Source: Chitinophagaceae bacterium
GTDB taxonomy: Bacteria > Bacteroidota > Bacteroidia > Chitinophagales > Chitinophagaceae
DNA length: 64,000 bases
Direction of reading: 5' to 3'
Assembly: GCA_023229465.1 (NCBI GenBank)
Contig: JALNZE010000001.1
Location: forward strand, 310,001 to 374,000
The translations under genes were made by a program, and so were the position numbers. Under the pieces are notes generated by a model. It saw nothing but the letters and a program-made list of their open reading frames with translations. It did not search any database and was not told where the DNA came from. Numbering within the stretch: the stretch's first letter is position 1; each line of letters opens with the position of its first letter. Shown one piece after another: positions 52,073 through 61,662 of the stretch.

Positions 52073-53179
52073 ATGCTTATTAACCAACATAATTACGAGG
52101 AGTTTTTCCTGCTGTATGCAGACGGGGAACTGTCTGCCGCGGACAAGCAAGCTGTTGAACAGTTTGCACAGGCAAATCCCGGCCTTCTTGATGAGTTGGA
52201 GATACTACAGCGAATGAAACTGCCTGATGAGGTATTTAGTTTTGATGATAAACACAGTCTTTACAGGTATGCCGCTAATGAAATTAGCCTTAACAACTAT
52301 GAAGAACATTTTTTGCTGTATGTAGACGATGAACCGGATACAGCCTCAAAAGAGAAAGTTGAAACCTTTGTTTTACAACATCCGGCTTTACAGGAATCTT
52401 TTACCCTGCTCAAACAAACCCGTTTACAAGCCGAAACCATTATTTTTCCTGGTAAAGAATCACTGTACAAAAAAGAAACAAGAGTAAGCCCGGTATTTTA
52501 TTTGCAATGGATGGCTGTTGCCGCGGCAGTTATCGGCATGGTAGTATTGGCCCGAACACTTTTTCCTGCTGAAACATCCAAACAAACTATCGCGAAACTA
52601 TCGCCTGTCATCAATGGCGCCGGTCAACATAATACAGGTGAGCCGGGGAATGGCCTGAAAAGCAAGCCACCACCTCAGATACTCACAGCAATGATTGCGG
52701 GAGGCGGTAAAACAGTTACGCCCAAAGAACCGATTGCCAGGAACAGTGTTATACAACCCAGCCATACAGAAGTTAAAAAGCGGGAACCAACCGGTTTATT
52801 GGCAGTAAACACCCCTGTTACAAATAACTCAGTATTAAAGCGGGAAGCTATTGTTACCAACCCTGCTGAAGCAGCGGAACAAATACCCGCTACCCAACAA
52901 CTTCCCCTTCGAAATAATACAATGATGCGGGCGGAGATGGTAAAACTGCCTGATTCCGAAGAAATGCATACTACCAACAACCTGGTACAGTTAACCGTAT
53001 ATAAAGAACTGGATACAAACGATGATGACAAAAGTTTGTACCTCGGTTCTATAGAGATTAATAAAGATAAACTTCGTGGTTTTTTCAGAAAAGCCGGCAG
53101 CCTTTTTCGCGGAAAGGCAAAGCAGGAAGATGAAAAAACAGAGCATACCAACCCGTCAAATACACGGATATTAAAATAA
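52073..53179 (+). CDS. Candidate anti-sigma factor with a duplicated N-terminal domain
   Basis: A 368-residue single-span protein. Residues 7-65 and 75-133 are repeats at an exact offset of 68 residues: NYEEFFLLYADGE and NYEEHFLLYVDDE start them, LYR and LYK end them. This segment resembles the N-terminal domain of Bacteroidota anti-sigma proteins. A membrane span lies at about 142-163, and the long C-terminus outside is low-complexity and basic. It is next to the ECF sigma gene, so anti-sigma function is likely; a doubled sigma-binding domain is unusual. Confidence 0.8.
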   Translation: MLINQHNYEEFFLLYADGELSAADKQAVEQFAQANPGLLDELEILQRMKLPDEVFSFDDKHSLYRYAANEISLNNYEEHFLLYVDDEPDTASKEKVETFVLQHPALQESFTLLKQTRLQAETIIFPGKESLYKKETRVSPVFYLQWMAVAAAVIGMVVLARTLFPAETSKQTIAKLSPVINGAGQHNTGEPGNGLKSKPPPQILTAMIAGGGKTVTPKEPIARNSVIQPSHTEVKKREPTGLLAVNTPVTNNSVLKREAIVTNPAEAAEQIPATQQLPLRNNTMMRAEMVKLPDSEEMHTTNNLVQLTVYKELDTNDDDKSLYLGSIEINKDKLRGFFRKAGSLFRGKAKQEDEKTEHTNPSNTRILK

Positions 53180-53196
53180 CAAAAAATAAGTCAGCT

Positions 53197-54066
53197 ATGA
53201 AACGCCTTGTATGTTTACTTGCCCTTGTATGGATAGGAGGCAAAGGAATTGCGCAAACAGATAGTACCACTGCCAACACAGATACCGTGAAAGTGGGCAA
53301 CTTCATCATCATCAAAAAAAATAAAGGCAAAACGGTTACTGAAAATACAGACAGGCGCCTTAATAACCGTTTTGAATTTAAAGTAGAGCGCCGTGCCAGA
53401 AAAAGGAGCAATATCAGTACCAATTGGTGGATTATGGACCTCGGTTTTGCGAATATGCGCGACCAAACAGATTATACCCCGGCCCAGGCCGGAAATTATT
53501 TAAAAGTATTTCGACCCGCTGATGGAGCCGTAAATCAAAACAGTTTTAAACTAATCAACGGCAAATCAAGTAACGTAAACATCTGGTTCTTTATGCAAAA
53601 ACTAAATGTGAGCAAACATGTGGTGAATCTAAAATATGGTTTGGGAATGGAGATGTACAATTATCGTTTTGATACACGCCTGAGTTACCGCAAAGACCCA
53701 CAACCTTATGCATTCAATGATTCGATTGGTTTTAGCAAAAACAAATTATTTGTATCCTACCTGACAGTTCCTTTCATGATCAATTTTAATACTACGCCTG
53801 ATAGTCGCAGAGGGCTTAGTTTCAGTGCAGGAGTCAGTGCAGGTTATTTGCTAAACAGCCGCAACAAACAGATCAGTTCCGAGAGAGGCAAACAAAAGAT
53901 AAAAGGAGATTTTAATTTTGAACCCTGGCGCTTAGCTACTATTGCCGAAATAGGTCTTGGCCCTGTAAGGTTATATGGCAGCTACAGTCTGAACCGTTTA
54001 CAGAGAGACATTACCCGTATAGAACAATACCCATATACTGTAGGTATCCGCCTCAGTAACTGGTAA
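53197..54066 (+). CDS. Outer membrane beta-barrel protein of the sigma cassette
   Basis: A 289-residue protein with a signal peptide (about 1-19, IAQT) and beta-strand-rich sequence (SLNRLQRDITRIEQYPYTVG near the end, Trp-terminated). An Arg/Lys-rich stretch (about 46-72) precedes the barrel. It fits the small PorT-like outer membrane beta-barrel class. It is third in the sigma/anti-sigma/OMP cassette, 17 bp after the anti-sigma gene. Confidence 0.78.
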   Translation: MKRLVCLLALVWIGGKGIAQTDSTTANTDTVKVGNFIIIKKNKGKTVTENTDRRLNNRFEFKVERRARKRSNISTNWWIMDLGFANMRDQTDYTPAQAGNYLKVFRPADGAVNQNSFKLINGKSSNVNIWFFMQKLNVSKHVVNLKYGLGMEMYNYRFDTRLSYRKDPQPYAFNDSIGFSKNKLFVSYLTVPFMINFNTTPDSRRGLSFSAGVSAGYLLNSRNKQISSERGKQKIKGDFNFEPWRLATIAEIGLGPVRLYGSYSLNRLQRDITRIEQYPYTVGIRLSNW

Positions 54067-54101
54067 ACAATTCCTTCTTTATTTCTCATGTTATATATTA
54101 C

Positions 54102-54128
54102 GCGCCCCCTTTTCTAAGGGGGCGCTTT
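54102..54128 (+). terminator. Strong terminator of the sigma cassette
   Basis: GCGCCCCC, loop TTTTCTAA, GGGGGCGC, then TTT. The T-run is short, but the stem is very stable. Confidence 0.8.
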
Positions 54129-54215
54129 AGTACGGGGCAGGCATTAACTTAATTTTTAGCTAATTAACCCTTACACAACATTTTGATGGAATAGTTTGCT
54201 GCAAAATAAGCATCC

Positions 54216-54764
54216 ATGATTCCGGCAAAAATAAAAACACCTGTGTATTTGTTGCTGTTAGTATTATTTACTGTAACGAATACTTCATTCAAAAAAATAA
54301 GTTACCGTACAACCACGAGAAATACCTACCAGGTAATTATTGTAAAAAGTAAATACGAATTACAGATTTACGATTCTACAGGCGAATGGATGGTTACTTA
54401 TCCGGTGGTTTTCGGAAATAAGGATTTAGGAGACAAAATGATGCAGGGCGACAAGCGAACACCGGAAGGCGTTTTTCATATTCTGAACAAACGTAAGCAT
54501 AACAAATGGAACAGTTTTATGCTGATTGATTATCCTAACCAGGAAAGCTATCAAAAATTCAACCGGCGTAAGCTGCAGGGTATGATTCCTGCCAACGCGA
54601 AAATTGGCGGTGAAATTGGTATTCATGGCACATGGCCGCATGAAGACCATGCCATTGACCAGTACCAAAACTGGACCGAAGGATGTATCAGTACCAAGAA
54701 TATATACATTCAGGAATTATTTGGCTTGCTTCCGGTAGGTACTACGGTAGAAATAAGGCACTAA
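54216..54764 (+). CDS. L,D-transpeptidase (YkuD) catalytic-domain protein
   Basis: A 182-residue exported protein with a hydrophobic N-terminus (about 8-24). The YkuD signature is seen as IGIHGTW with His137 and WTEGCIST with Cys157. It cross-links or anchors stem peptides of peptidoglycan (3-3 linkages or lipoprotein attachment). It is followed by the convergent serS gene. Confidence 0.92.
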   Translation: MIPAKIKTPVYLLLLVLFTVTNTSFKKISYRTTTRNTYQVIIVKSKYELQIYDSTGEWMVTYPVVFGNKDLGDKMMQGDKRTPEGVFHILNKRKHNKWNSFMLIDYPNQESYQKFNRRKLQGMIPANAKIGGEIGIHGTWPHEDHAIDQYQNWTEGCISTKNIYIQELFGLLPVGTTVEIRH

Positions 54765-54801
54765 CTATGTATGCTGCCTTTTCTGATAATCTGTCCGTTA
54801 T

Positions 54802-56073
54802 TTACTTAATAACGCCTGCTCCAAAATAACTATGCAATACTTGCGGTAATAGTATGCCATCCGCCGTTTGATTATTTTCCAGCAAACAGGCAACAATTCT
54901 TGGCAGGGCCAATGAGCTTCCATTCAATGAATGCAATAATCGCGTTTTGCCGGATGCATCTTTGTAACGACATTTCATACGGTTAGTCTGGTAGCCCTCA
55001 AAATTACTGACACTGCTCACTTCCAGCCAACGTTCCTGGGCGGCGCTGAATACCTCAAAATCATAGGTGATGGCGCTGGTAAAGCCCATATCGCCACCGC
55101 ACAATCGTAAAATACGATAAGGTAATTGCAAACTTTGCAGGAGTTTTTCTACATGAAGAACCATCTGATCCAACACCGCATAGCTGGTTTCAGGTTCTAC
55201 AATCTGAATAATTTCCACTTTATCAAACTGGTGAACACGGTTCAGGCCGCGAACGTCTTTTCCAAAACTGCCCGCCTCCCTTCTGAAGCAGGGAGAATAA
55301 GCGGTCATTTTTATGGGTAATTCTTCCGCTTTTACAATCGTATCGCGATAAATATTGGTAACGGGTACTTCCGCGGTAGGTATCAGGTAAAAATTATCCG
55401 CTGTGGCATGGTACATTTGTCCTTCTTTATCAGGCAACTGTCCTGTAGCGAATGCACTGGCCTCATTTACCATAAAGGGAGGGATATATTCGGTATACCC
55501 TGCAGCCGTATTATAATCCAGGAAATACTGAACAAGGGTTCTTTGCAGTTTGGCGCCCTTTCCTTTATACAAAGGGAAACCGCTACCGGTAATTTTGGCG
55601 CCGGTTTCAAAATCAACCATGTCATATTGTTTAATCAAATCCCAATGCGGCACAGAACCTGCCGGCAAAATGGGTGTATCGCCCCCTTCCCTAACTATTA
55701 CATTGTCTTCCGGGGTGCGTCCCTCCGGCACTTCAGCGGCCGGCAGGTTGGGTAGTAATACAATCATATCCAGCAATTGCTTTTCTACCTTCGCCATTTG
55801 TTCTTTTAGTGGCTCAAGGCTGGCTTTCCAGTTAGCCACATCCGATTTAGCTGCTTCTGCCGCTTCTTTCTTACCCTGCCCCATTAATTTGCCTATTTCT
55901 TTAGAAGTAGCATTCACTTTAGATTGGATAGTATCAAATTCAGCCTGCAGCCTCTTCCTGTTATCATCCAAAGCAATGATGGTATCAACCAGTTCTGGTT
56001 GGTTAAAATGCTTAATAGCCAGTCTTTTTTTAACGTCTGCTGTATTGTTGCGCAATACATTCACCTGTAACAT
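54802..56073 (-). CDS. serS: Serine-tRNA ligase
   Basis: A 423-residue class II aminoacyl-tRNA synthetase. The N-terminal coiled coil (about 30-110) is complete. Motif 2 FRREAGSFGKDVRGLNRVHQF and motif 3 SSLALPRIVACLLENNQ are visible. Confidence 0.97.
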   Translation of the reverse strand: MLQVNVLRNNTADVKKRLAIKHFNQPELVDTIIALDDNRKRLQAEFDTIQSKVNATSKEIGKLMGQGKKEAAEAAKSDVANWKASLEPLKEQMAKVEKQLLDMIVLLPNLPAAEVPEGRTPEDNVIVREGGDTPILPAGSVPHWDLIKQYDMVDFETGAKITGSGFPLYKGKGAKLQRTLVQYFLDYNTAAGYTEYIPPFMVNEASAFATGQLPDKEGQMYHATADNFYLIPTAEVPVTNIYRDTIVKAEELPIKMTAYSPCFRREAGSFGKDVRGLNRVHQFDKVEIIQIVEPETSYAVLDQMVLHVEKLLQSLQLPYRILRLCGGDMGFTSAITYDFEVFSAAQERWLEVSSVSNFEGYQTNRMKCRYKDASGKTRLLHSLNGSSLALPRIVACLLENNQTADGILLPQVLHSYFGAGVIK

Positions 56074-56134
56074 ATCGGTTCTATTTTCGGCAAAGATAAC
56101 TTTTGCGGGCTGATGATAGCATGCTTCTGCTGTT

Positions 56135-56142
56135 TACCTTTG
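56135..56142 (+). promoter_or_regulatory. Candidate -7 element very close to a start codon
   Basis: TACCTTTG matches TAnnTTTG and ends 7 bp before the ATG at 56150, so the transcript may be nearly leaderless. No matching -33 at the usual spacing was seen. Confidence 0.4.
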
Positions 56143-56149
56143 CGGCATT

Positions 56150-56494
56150 ATGTTTATTTCAGACGATTTACAACAGAGATGGTGGACCCTGGAGGCCAGG
56201 TTAATGGAGCGTTTTGGCAAAAAGCCCGACCTGGAAGCCGTTTTATTCTTAATTGGCCTGCAGGAAACCGGATTTATACAGGAAAATATCTCCAAAGAAC
56301 AGAAGCAGGACCTGATGCATGTGGCAGTTTGTAAAGTGCTTAGTCAAAGTGGCTATTATGCATTGGAAGGGAATGACGGCGATGGATGGCCCCATTACCG
56401 GCAAATAAAGGAATTACCCGTAATGGTTTTACCCGTACAGGAGAATTTTATCAAAGATCATGTGTTGTTATATTTTGAGCAGCAGGGATTTTAA
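56150..56494 (+). CDS. Small conserved-looking cytoplasmic protein
   Basis: A 114-residue acidic protein without signal or membrane span (LEAVLFLIGLQETGFIQENIS, GNDGDGWPHYRQIKELP). It has no recognised family. The pattern of hydrophobic helices suggests a compact all-alpha fold. It is 68 bp before gcvH. Confidence 0.7.
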   Translation: MFISDDLQQRWWTLEARLMERFGKKPDLEAVLFLIGLQETGFIQENISKEQKQDLMHVAVCKVLSQSGYYALEGNDGDGWPHYRQIKELPVMVLPVQENFIKDHVLLYFEQQGF

Positions 56495-56562
56495 GGGTTC
56501 CTCACAAATAATGTTATTCAATCATTTTTTATGCAATATTTGCAGTATTAAAATTACACTTT

Positions 56563-56940
56563 ATGAATTTCCCAGCAGATGTTCGCTACACCAAAGACCA
56601 TGAATGGATCCGTTTAGAAGGCAATGTGGCTACTATTGGAATTACCGATTTTGCTCAGCATGAGTTGGGCGATATCGTTTATGTTGATATTAGCACCACC
56701 GGAAAAAGCCTTGCTGCGGAAGAAGTGTTTGGAACGGTTGAAGCTGTTAAAACAGTGAGTGATTTATTTTTACCTGTTGCAGGCACCATAACCGCGTTGA
56801 ACGCCTTACTCGAAAAACAGCCGGAACTCGTTAATACGGACCCTTATGGTGATGGCTGGATGATAAAATTAACCGTGGCCGATATTGCCGCAGTGGAAGC
56901 ATTGATGACCAGTGAAGCATATAAGGCTTTGGTAGGATAA
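56563..56940 (+). CDS. gcvH: Glycine cleavage system H protein
   Basis: A 125-residue lipoyl carrier of the glycine cleavage system. The lipoyl Lys63 is in GTVEAVKTVSDL. It is separate from gcvT at 38 kb. Confidence 0.96.
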   Translation: MNFPADVRYTKDHEWIRLEGNVATIGITDFAQHELGDIVYVDISTTGKSLAAEEVFGTVEAVKTVSDLFLPVAGTITALNALLEKQPELVNTDPYGDGWMIKLTVADIAAVEALMTSEAYKALVG

Positions 56941-56963
56941 ATTTTTCCCTAACTCTATTTCAT

Positions 56964-57344
56964 TTGTCGTTCATTCGTTTTATTCCTGCGATAGCCTGGT
57001 TTATCGTAAGCCTTATTTTATTGGGTTTACCGGGCTCCTCAGTTCCAAAATATCCCTGGTTATCTGTTATTTATGCAGACAAATGGATACATATTACCCT
57101 GTTTTTTATTTTAATTTTTTTATTTGCCTGGCCGTTCAATCAATCGGGTCTTACCGGCCATCAAAGAAAAAAATGGTTTATGCTGCTCACCATTAGCGGA
57201 ATAGCATTTGGTACCATTATGGAATTTGTACAGGACAGATGGATACCCAACCGATCATTTGAGATGGGAGATATTGCAGCAGACAGCATTGGCTGTTTTA
57301 CAGCTTACCTGTATAGTATCCGGAAATTTATAAGGAAGGGTTAG
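56964..57344 (+). CDS. VanZ-family membrane protein
   Basis: A 126-residue protein with four predicted spans: ADKWIHITLFFILIFLF and GTIMEFVQDRWIPNRSFEMGD are typical of VanZ. The start is TTG at 56964, since no upstream ATG is in frame. The VanZ founder affects teicoplanin resistance; most homologues have no known role. It follows gcvH by 23 bp. Confidence 0.85.
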   Translation: MSFIRFIPAIAWFIVSLILLGLPGSSVPKYPWLSVIYADKWIHITLFFILIFLFAWPFNQSGLTGHQRKKWFMLLTISGIAFGTIMEFVQDRWIPNRSFEMGDIAADSIGCFTAYLYSIRKFIRKG

Positions 57345-57353
57345 AAAAAAATT

Positions 57354-57375
57354 GGTCCCGATAGAAATCGGGACC
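57354..57375 (-). terminator. Terminator of the cbb3 locus, minus strand
   Basis: GGTCCCGAT, loop of 4, ATCGGGACC: a 9-bp perfect stem. On the minus strand it is followed by AATTTTTTT; on the plus strand no T-run follows. The gap 57376-57576 shows nothing else convincing. Confidence 0.65.
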
Positions 57376-57576
57376 TCAACCAAAACTAACTGCTTATGAG
57401 AAAATTTTTAACCTAATGCTATATTATAATAACGCAAAACCTATGCCATCGGTTACATCACTTCTGTTAAACCTTTCTAAGATAGATGCGGTAACCTTTT
57501 TTGTGTTGCCTGGAGCAAAGTTCCTATGTAGAGATGAAATAAAATGTGAATGGTTTAACAAGGAATTGTTAAAGCG

Positions 57577-58284
57577 TTAATGACAGGGTATTTCCGATCC
57601 GGGAGCGCCGGGAATAGAAGGACTGATATAAGGAATATTCAAGCTGAGTCCGCGAAGAATAAGGAGGATACCCATGGTAAGCATCACAAAGGGAACCGCT
57701 TTTTTCATGGTATTTCTGGCCCGGAGGCTGATCATTGATCCAAAAAAAGAAAGTGCGAACATGGCAGGGAAGGTGCCTGCCCCAAAAGCTGCCATAAATA
57801 CAACCCCACCTGTAATGGAACCTGCCGCCATGGCACCTGTTATCGCAATGTATACCATACCACAGGGAAGTAAACCATTTGCCGCACCCAGTAAAAAAAG
57901 CCCGTAAACATTTTTCTGCCGCATAAACAGCCCGATTACCTGTTGCAGTTTAGCGGTGGGTTTTTGCAGCCATCTGCCGGTAAATAATTTTTTATTAAAA
58001 AGGGTTTGTAAAAGAATAAGGAGCAGGAGGCTACCCAATACAATCGAAAAACCTTTTTGAAAGCCCCCCAGATAAACCTGTCTGCCTACAAACCCAAACA
58101 GCAGGCCCAGCAGTGCATACATAGTAACCCTGCCGGAGTTGTATAAAAATATTCCAGGGGCCTTTTGTTTGGGAGCCAAAAAGTGAACCGGTAATGATAA
58201 AGCAATGGGCCCGCACATACCTACACAGTGAAAACTACTCACGGTACCCAGTAAAAAGCCTGATATAATCAGTTGCCAAAACAT
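57577..58284 (-). CDS. TauE/SafE-like membrane protein of the cbb3 locus
   Basis: A 235-residue protein with about six membrane spans. Conserved FHCVGMCGP and GLLPCGMVY motifs carry cysteines that could bind copper or act in thiol exchange, as in CcoI/DsbD-like relatives. It is a standard companion of ccoGH in Bacteroidota and may help copper delivery or heme insertion into the oxidase. It follows ccoH by 4 bp. Confidence 0.87.
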   Translation of the reverse strand: MFWQLIISGFLLGTVSSFHCVGMCGPIALSLPVHFLAPKQKAPGIFLYNSGRVTMYALLGLLFGFVGRQVYLGGFQKGFSIVLGSLLLLILLQTLFNKKLFTGRWLQKPTAKLQQVIGLFMRQKNVYGLFLLGAANGLLPCGMVYIAITGAMAAGSITGGVVFMAAFGAGTFPAMFALSFFGSMISLRARNTMKKAVPFVMLTMGILLILRGLSLNIPYISPSIPGAPGSEIPCH

Positions 58285-58288
58285 ACGC

Positions 58289-58723
58289 TTATTGAATGAT
58301 CAGATTTTGTTCATTGTAATAGGTATTACCGCCCGATTTCCAGGTAAGCTTTAATAAATAACTTCCCTTTGCTAACGTATTCTTCCGGATCATTTGCCTC
58401 CCCAACGTATCTGCCTGCAGGGGCAACTTCCTGTCTTTGGTGGCATCGCTGCCGCAATACAACCAAATATCTCCTTCGGTAGCGGTCCCTTTCATTTCTT
58501 TGGGTAGTTCAATACTCAATAAAGCCGAATCCTGGGTTATGGTAATGCCACTTAATTTGCGCGCGTTATTAGCGCCATCAATTTTATCCTGGTAACGCAA
58601 TTCATCCTGGTAATAGTCTTTACTTACCAGTTCAAATTTTGTATTCACGGCTTTATAGACCAACGTAAATATCAACCCGGCAAACAAAAGAAATACTACT
58701 ACCAGTTTATTGCCCCAACTCAT
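58289..58723 (-). CDS. ccoH: FixH family protein CcoH
   Basis: A 144-residue protein with one N-terminal membrane span (about 5-25) and a periplasmic domain (KFELVSKDYYQDELRYQD). FixH proteins are assembly factors for cbb3 oxidase. It sits between the TauE-like gene and ccoG. Confidence 0.87.
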   Translation of the reverse strand: MSWGNKLVVVFLLFAGLIFTLVYKAVNTKFELVSKDYYQDELRYQDKIDGANNARKLSGITITQDSALLSIELPKEMKGTATEGDIWLYCGSDATKDRKLPLQADTLGRQMIRKNTLAKGSYLLKLTWKSGGNTYYNEQNLIIQ

Positions 58724-58749
58724 ACAGTATTGTTTAGAGGTTTAATTTT

Positions 58750-60165
58750 TTAATGATCGGCAGGCCCCAGAAAATTGGTTTCGAGGGAAGTAATCAGCCT
58801 ATCATTGCTGTACAAATCCATTTTAATTTCAGTCTTCCTGTTGTGTATCCTGCTTTTAGGCAGTACTACAAAAAATGATCCGGAACCCAACCCTTCTTTT
58901 TCAACGGCGATATATGGTTTACCAATGATTTCAACATTTCCGTCACCATCTTTCAGGCGGATAAAAATTTCCTGTGGCTTTACTGTTTTATTAATCAATT
59001 TGATATTATAGAGATTAGACACGCTATCTGAGCCACGCTCCTGGTATAAGATACCCGGTGTGCGCATAATAGTTGCATCTATATCCTTTCTCGAAAGAAG
59101 CAAAATTGTTAAAACGCCAAGAACCAGTGCACATAAGCCTGTATAAAATTTCATACGGGTGGTATACTTCAATGCCTCACCATTTGCAATAGAGTTTTCT
59201 GAAGCATACCGGATCAGACCATGTGGCCTGTCCAGTGAATCCATGATATGGTTACAGGCATCAATACAGGCAGTGCAGCCGACACATTCCATTTGAACAC
59301 CGTCCCGTATATCTATGCCGGTAGGACAAACTTTTACGCAAAAATGGCAATCAATACAATCGCCCAATACTTTATCCTGTTCTTTTTTGGCGTTGCCGCG
59401 GGGCTCCCCGCGGTTGTAATCATAGGCAACGATCATGGAGTTCTTATCAAGTAATACACTCTGTAAGCGGCCATAAGGGCAAACAACAGTACAGGCCTGT
59501 TCTCTGAAAAAAGCATATACAGCATAGAATATTGCGCTGAAAATAAGAATGGAAGTGAAGCCGGCAACATGTTGGGATACCGGTTCTGTCATAATTTTTT
59601 CAAGATCTTTGATACCAATAATATAAGCCAGAAAAAAATTAGCGATGATAAAGGAAAGCAAATAAAACAGGATATGTTTAGTGACCACTTTGGTTATTTT
59701 GCCAGTGGTCCAGGGGGCATTCTCTAGTTGACGCTGGGCGGGTGCATCACCCAATACCAGGAACTCCACTTTACGGAACATCATTTCCATAAAATTGGTT
59801 TGAGGGCATGCCCAACCGCAAAATAACCGTCCAAAAGCCGCGGTGAAAAGGATGATGAAGAACACGAAGGTGATCATCGTAATCCCGAAGATGAAAAAAT
59901 CCTGTGGCCAGAAAGCCTTACTAAAGATGATAAATTTACCGGCCGGCAGGTTGAACATAAACAATGGCCTGCCATCAATATAAACGAATGGCAGGCCAAA
60001 GAATAAAATAAAATAACCAACACTTAACCAGGTACGGATACTATAAAACTTACCCTTAGGTTTATACGCGTATATCCATTTTCTCTTCCCGCTTTCATCA
60101 ACCGTAGCTATCCTGTCACGAAATTTCTCTGTCAGCGGTTCATTACTATGCTTAATCTCACTCAT
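58750..60165 (-). CDS. ccoG: cbb3 oxidase accessory protein CcoG
   Basis: A 471-residue membrane protein with several spans and two [4Fe-4S] binding motifs (DCIDCHFCVKVCP, ECVGCTACIDACN). Also CGWACPQ and CTVVCPYGR. CcoG/FixG is thought to reduce copper for the oxidase. A C-terminal periplasmic domain is intact. Confidence 0.93.
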   Translation of the reverse strand: MSEIKHSNEPLTEKFRDRIATVDESGKRKWIYAYKPKGKFYSIRTWLSVGYFILFFGLPFVYIDGRPLFMFNLPAGKFIIFSKAFWPQDFFIFGITMITFVFFIILFTAAFGRLFCGWACPQTNFMEMMFRKVEFLVLGDAPAQRQLENAPWTTGKITKVVTKHILFYLLSFIIANFFLAYIIGIKDLEKIMTEPVSQHVAGFTSILIFSAIFYAVYAFFREQACTVVCPYGRLQSVLLDKNSMIVAYDYNRGEPRGNAKKEQDKVLGDCIDCHFCVKVCPTGIDIRDGVQMECVGCTACIDACNHIMDSLDRPHGLIRYASENSIANGEALKYTTRMKFYTGLCALVLGVLTILLLSRKDIDATIMRTPGILYQERGSDSVSNLYNIKLINKTVKPQEIFIRLKDGDGNVEIIGKPYIAVEKEGLGSGSFFVVLPKSRIHNRKTEIKMDLYSNDRLITSLETNFLGPADH

Positions 60166-60167
60166 TA

Positions 60168-61370
60168 TTATTTTTTCGTGCTGTCAGGTTTGCTACCTGT
60201 ATCAACCATTTTCGCCGAATCTGCAGCGGCAGCGGGCACATTATCTTCATACAATTCACCCTGGGGTTCTTTTCCTTTCGCCGGCCTGGTTCCAACCAGC
60301 GATTTCACATAGCCGGCTATCTGTGCCAGTTGTACCGGTGAATAGTCGTCTTTCCAGCTCTTCATCCCTTTTTCGGGCCAGCCGTATTTCAGGGTTTTGA
60401 ATATATCTTTAATGCCTCCCCCGTGAATCCAGAATTTGTCGGTCAGATTTGGACCAACCGAACCACCGCCATCTGCCAGGTGGCAGGCCATACAGGTGGC
60501 CATAAATATTTTTTTACCCGCTTCCATTGAAGCGGCGTCTGTAAGGTAAGTTACTGTATTTTCATCAACTTTATTGGCCGATGTCTTCAGGTATGCTTCT
60601 TTGGCGATGGCTGCTTCGGTAAGCGCAATCTGCAATTCTTCCCTGCTTAGCGGAGCTGTTTGCGCTATATGAAAACGCCACAGGTAAATACCGGCAAACA
60701 AAATACAGAGATAAAATCCGTACAACCACCATGGTGGAAGCCGATTGTCTAATTCGCGGATACCATCATAGTCATGACCAAGATCAATATTAGATTCTTC
60801 CTGAACAGGGCGTAAACTATTTACTTTCTCCCACCACCATTTTCCCCAATCGAATGATTTTTTGGGGGCTACTCCTTCAACGCCTGCTGTAATGGCCGCT
60901 TCTTTGGCCAATAACCGTTTTAAATTGAACAGCAGAACCAGTAGTATAACTACTTCAAGCAGTATAACAGAAAACAAAATATAGAATGAAGTAGCCGACA
61001 AGCCGCTAAATTCCGAAACAGGTGTTGCCGTTACAACCGGTGGTATTACCTGGGCAAAGCCGGCGGTCCCTAACAGGCAGAAGACTATCACAGATACTAT
61101 TTTGCCGCTATTACCATCTGTCTGGTTCTTTTTAGCGCCTTTGTATCGTTGTGTGTATAATTCCGCGGCGCCGGTTACTACATTGGCCAATAAAATGATG
61201 GCCAATAATAAGGCAACGATTATGGCTATCAATACCTGTGCAAGGGTATTTGACAATTCCGAAGGCACTGGAGGGCCGGCAGCAAAGGCTCCCAGCGGGA
61301 ATGAACAAACTACTGCTGCGATTACCGCCATCAGCAATCCATTGCGTTTTTTCAGGGAAGCTATTTTCAT
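60168..61370 (-). CDS. ccoP: cbb3 oxidase subunit CcoP, single-heme type
   Basis: A 400-residue subunit with signal-like N-terminus, two spans (about 37-60 and 120-145) and one CxxCH heme site (CMACH) near the C-terminal third, with axial Met in KGMKSW. Proteobacterial CcoP has two hemes; the Bacteroidota form has one. Another ATG at 61397 would add nine residues; the start at 61370 gives a good signal peptide. Confidence 0.9.
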   Translation of the reverse strand: MKIASLKKRNGLLMAVIAAVVCSFPLGAFAAGPPVPSELSNTLAQVLIAIIVALLLAIILLANVVTGAAELYTQRYKGAKKNQTDGNSGKIVSVIVFCLLGTAGFAQVIPPVVTATPVSEFSGLSATSFYILFSVILLEVVILLVLLFNLKRLLAKEAAITAGVEGVAPKKSFDWGKWWWEKVNSLRPVQEESNIDLGHDYDGIRELDNRLPPWWLYGFYLCILFAGIYLWRFHIAQTAPLSREELQIALTEAAIAKEAYLKTSANKVDENTVTYLTDAASMEAGKKIFMATCMACHLADGGGSVGPNLTDKFWIHGGGIKDIFKTLKYGWPEKGMKSWKDDYSPVQLAQIAGYVKSLVGTRPAKGKEPQGELYEDNVPAAAADSAKMVDTGSKPDSTKK

Positions 61371-61477
61371 GAGCGTATTTTTATTATTTTTTACCATCCC
61401 CCTGTTTATTGGGGCAGGCTATAAAATTTGCCATCCGCTACCATCACAATTATTGAGTACTTAGTATGATGGTTTGT

Positions 61478-61639
61478 TCAATTATCTAATGGTAACCGGC
61501 TGATTTCTTCAATCATTTTTTTATCCGCTTTCAGGGCCCATGTTCCCATCACTATAAATACAACAAAGAAGATGGAAAAAGAACTGAGCGCATAAATATC
61601 AACGTTGGTTATCTTTTCTAAATAGTTAATAAATTTCAT
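61478..61639 (-). CDS. ccoQ: cbb3 oxidase small subunit CcoQ
   Basis: A 53-residue protein with a single span (about 17-36, ALSSFSIFFVVFIVMGTWAL) and an acidic/basic C-terminus. Its place between ccoNO and ccoP, with an ATG 23 bp after ccoNO, identifies it. It stabilises the oxidase complex. Confidence 0.85.
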   Translation of the reverse strand: MKFINYLEKITNVDIYALSSFSIFFVVFIVMGTWALKADKKMIEEISRLPLDN

Positions 61640-61662
61640 GCGATAATTTTTAAGTTCTGAGC

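Noticed and set aside
55550..56113. A 187-codon plus-strand frame over serS
   Set aside because: It is antisense to serS and no motif supports it.
57443..57580. A 45-codon ORF between the VanZ gene and the TauE-like gene
   Set aside because: It has no family, membrane or signal features and ends within the convergent gene; it is too short to support.
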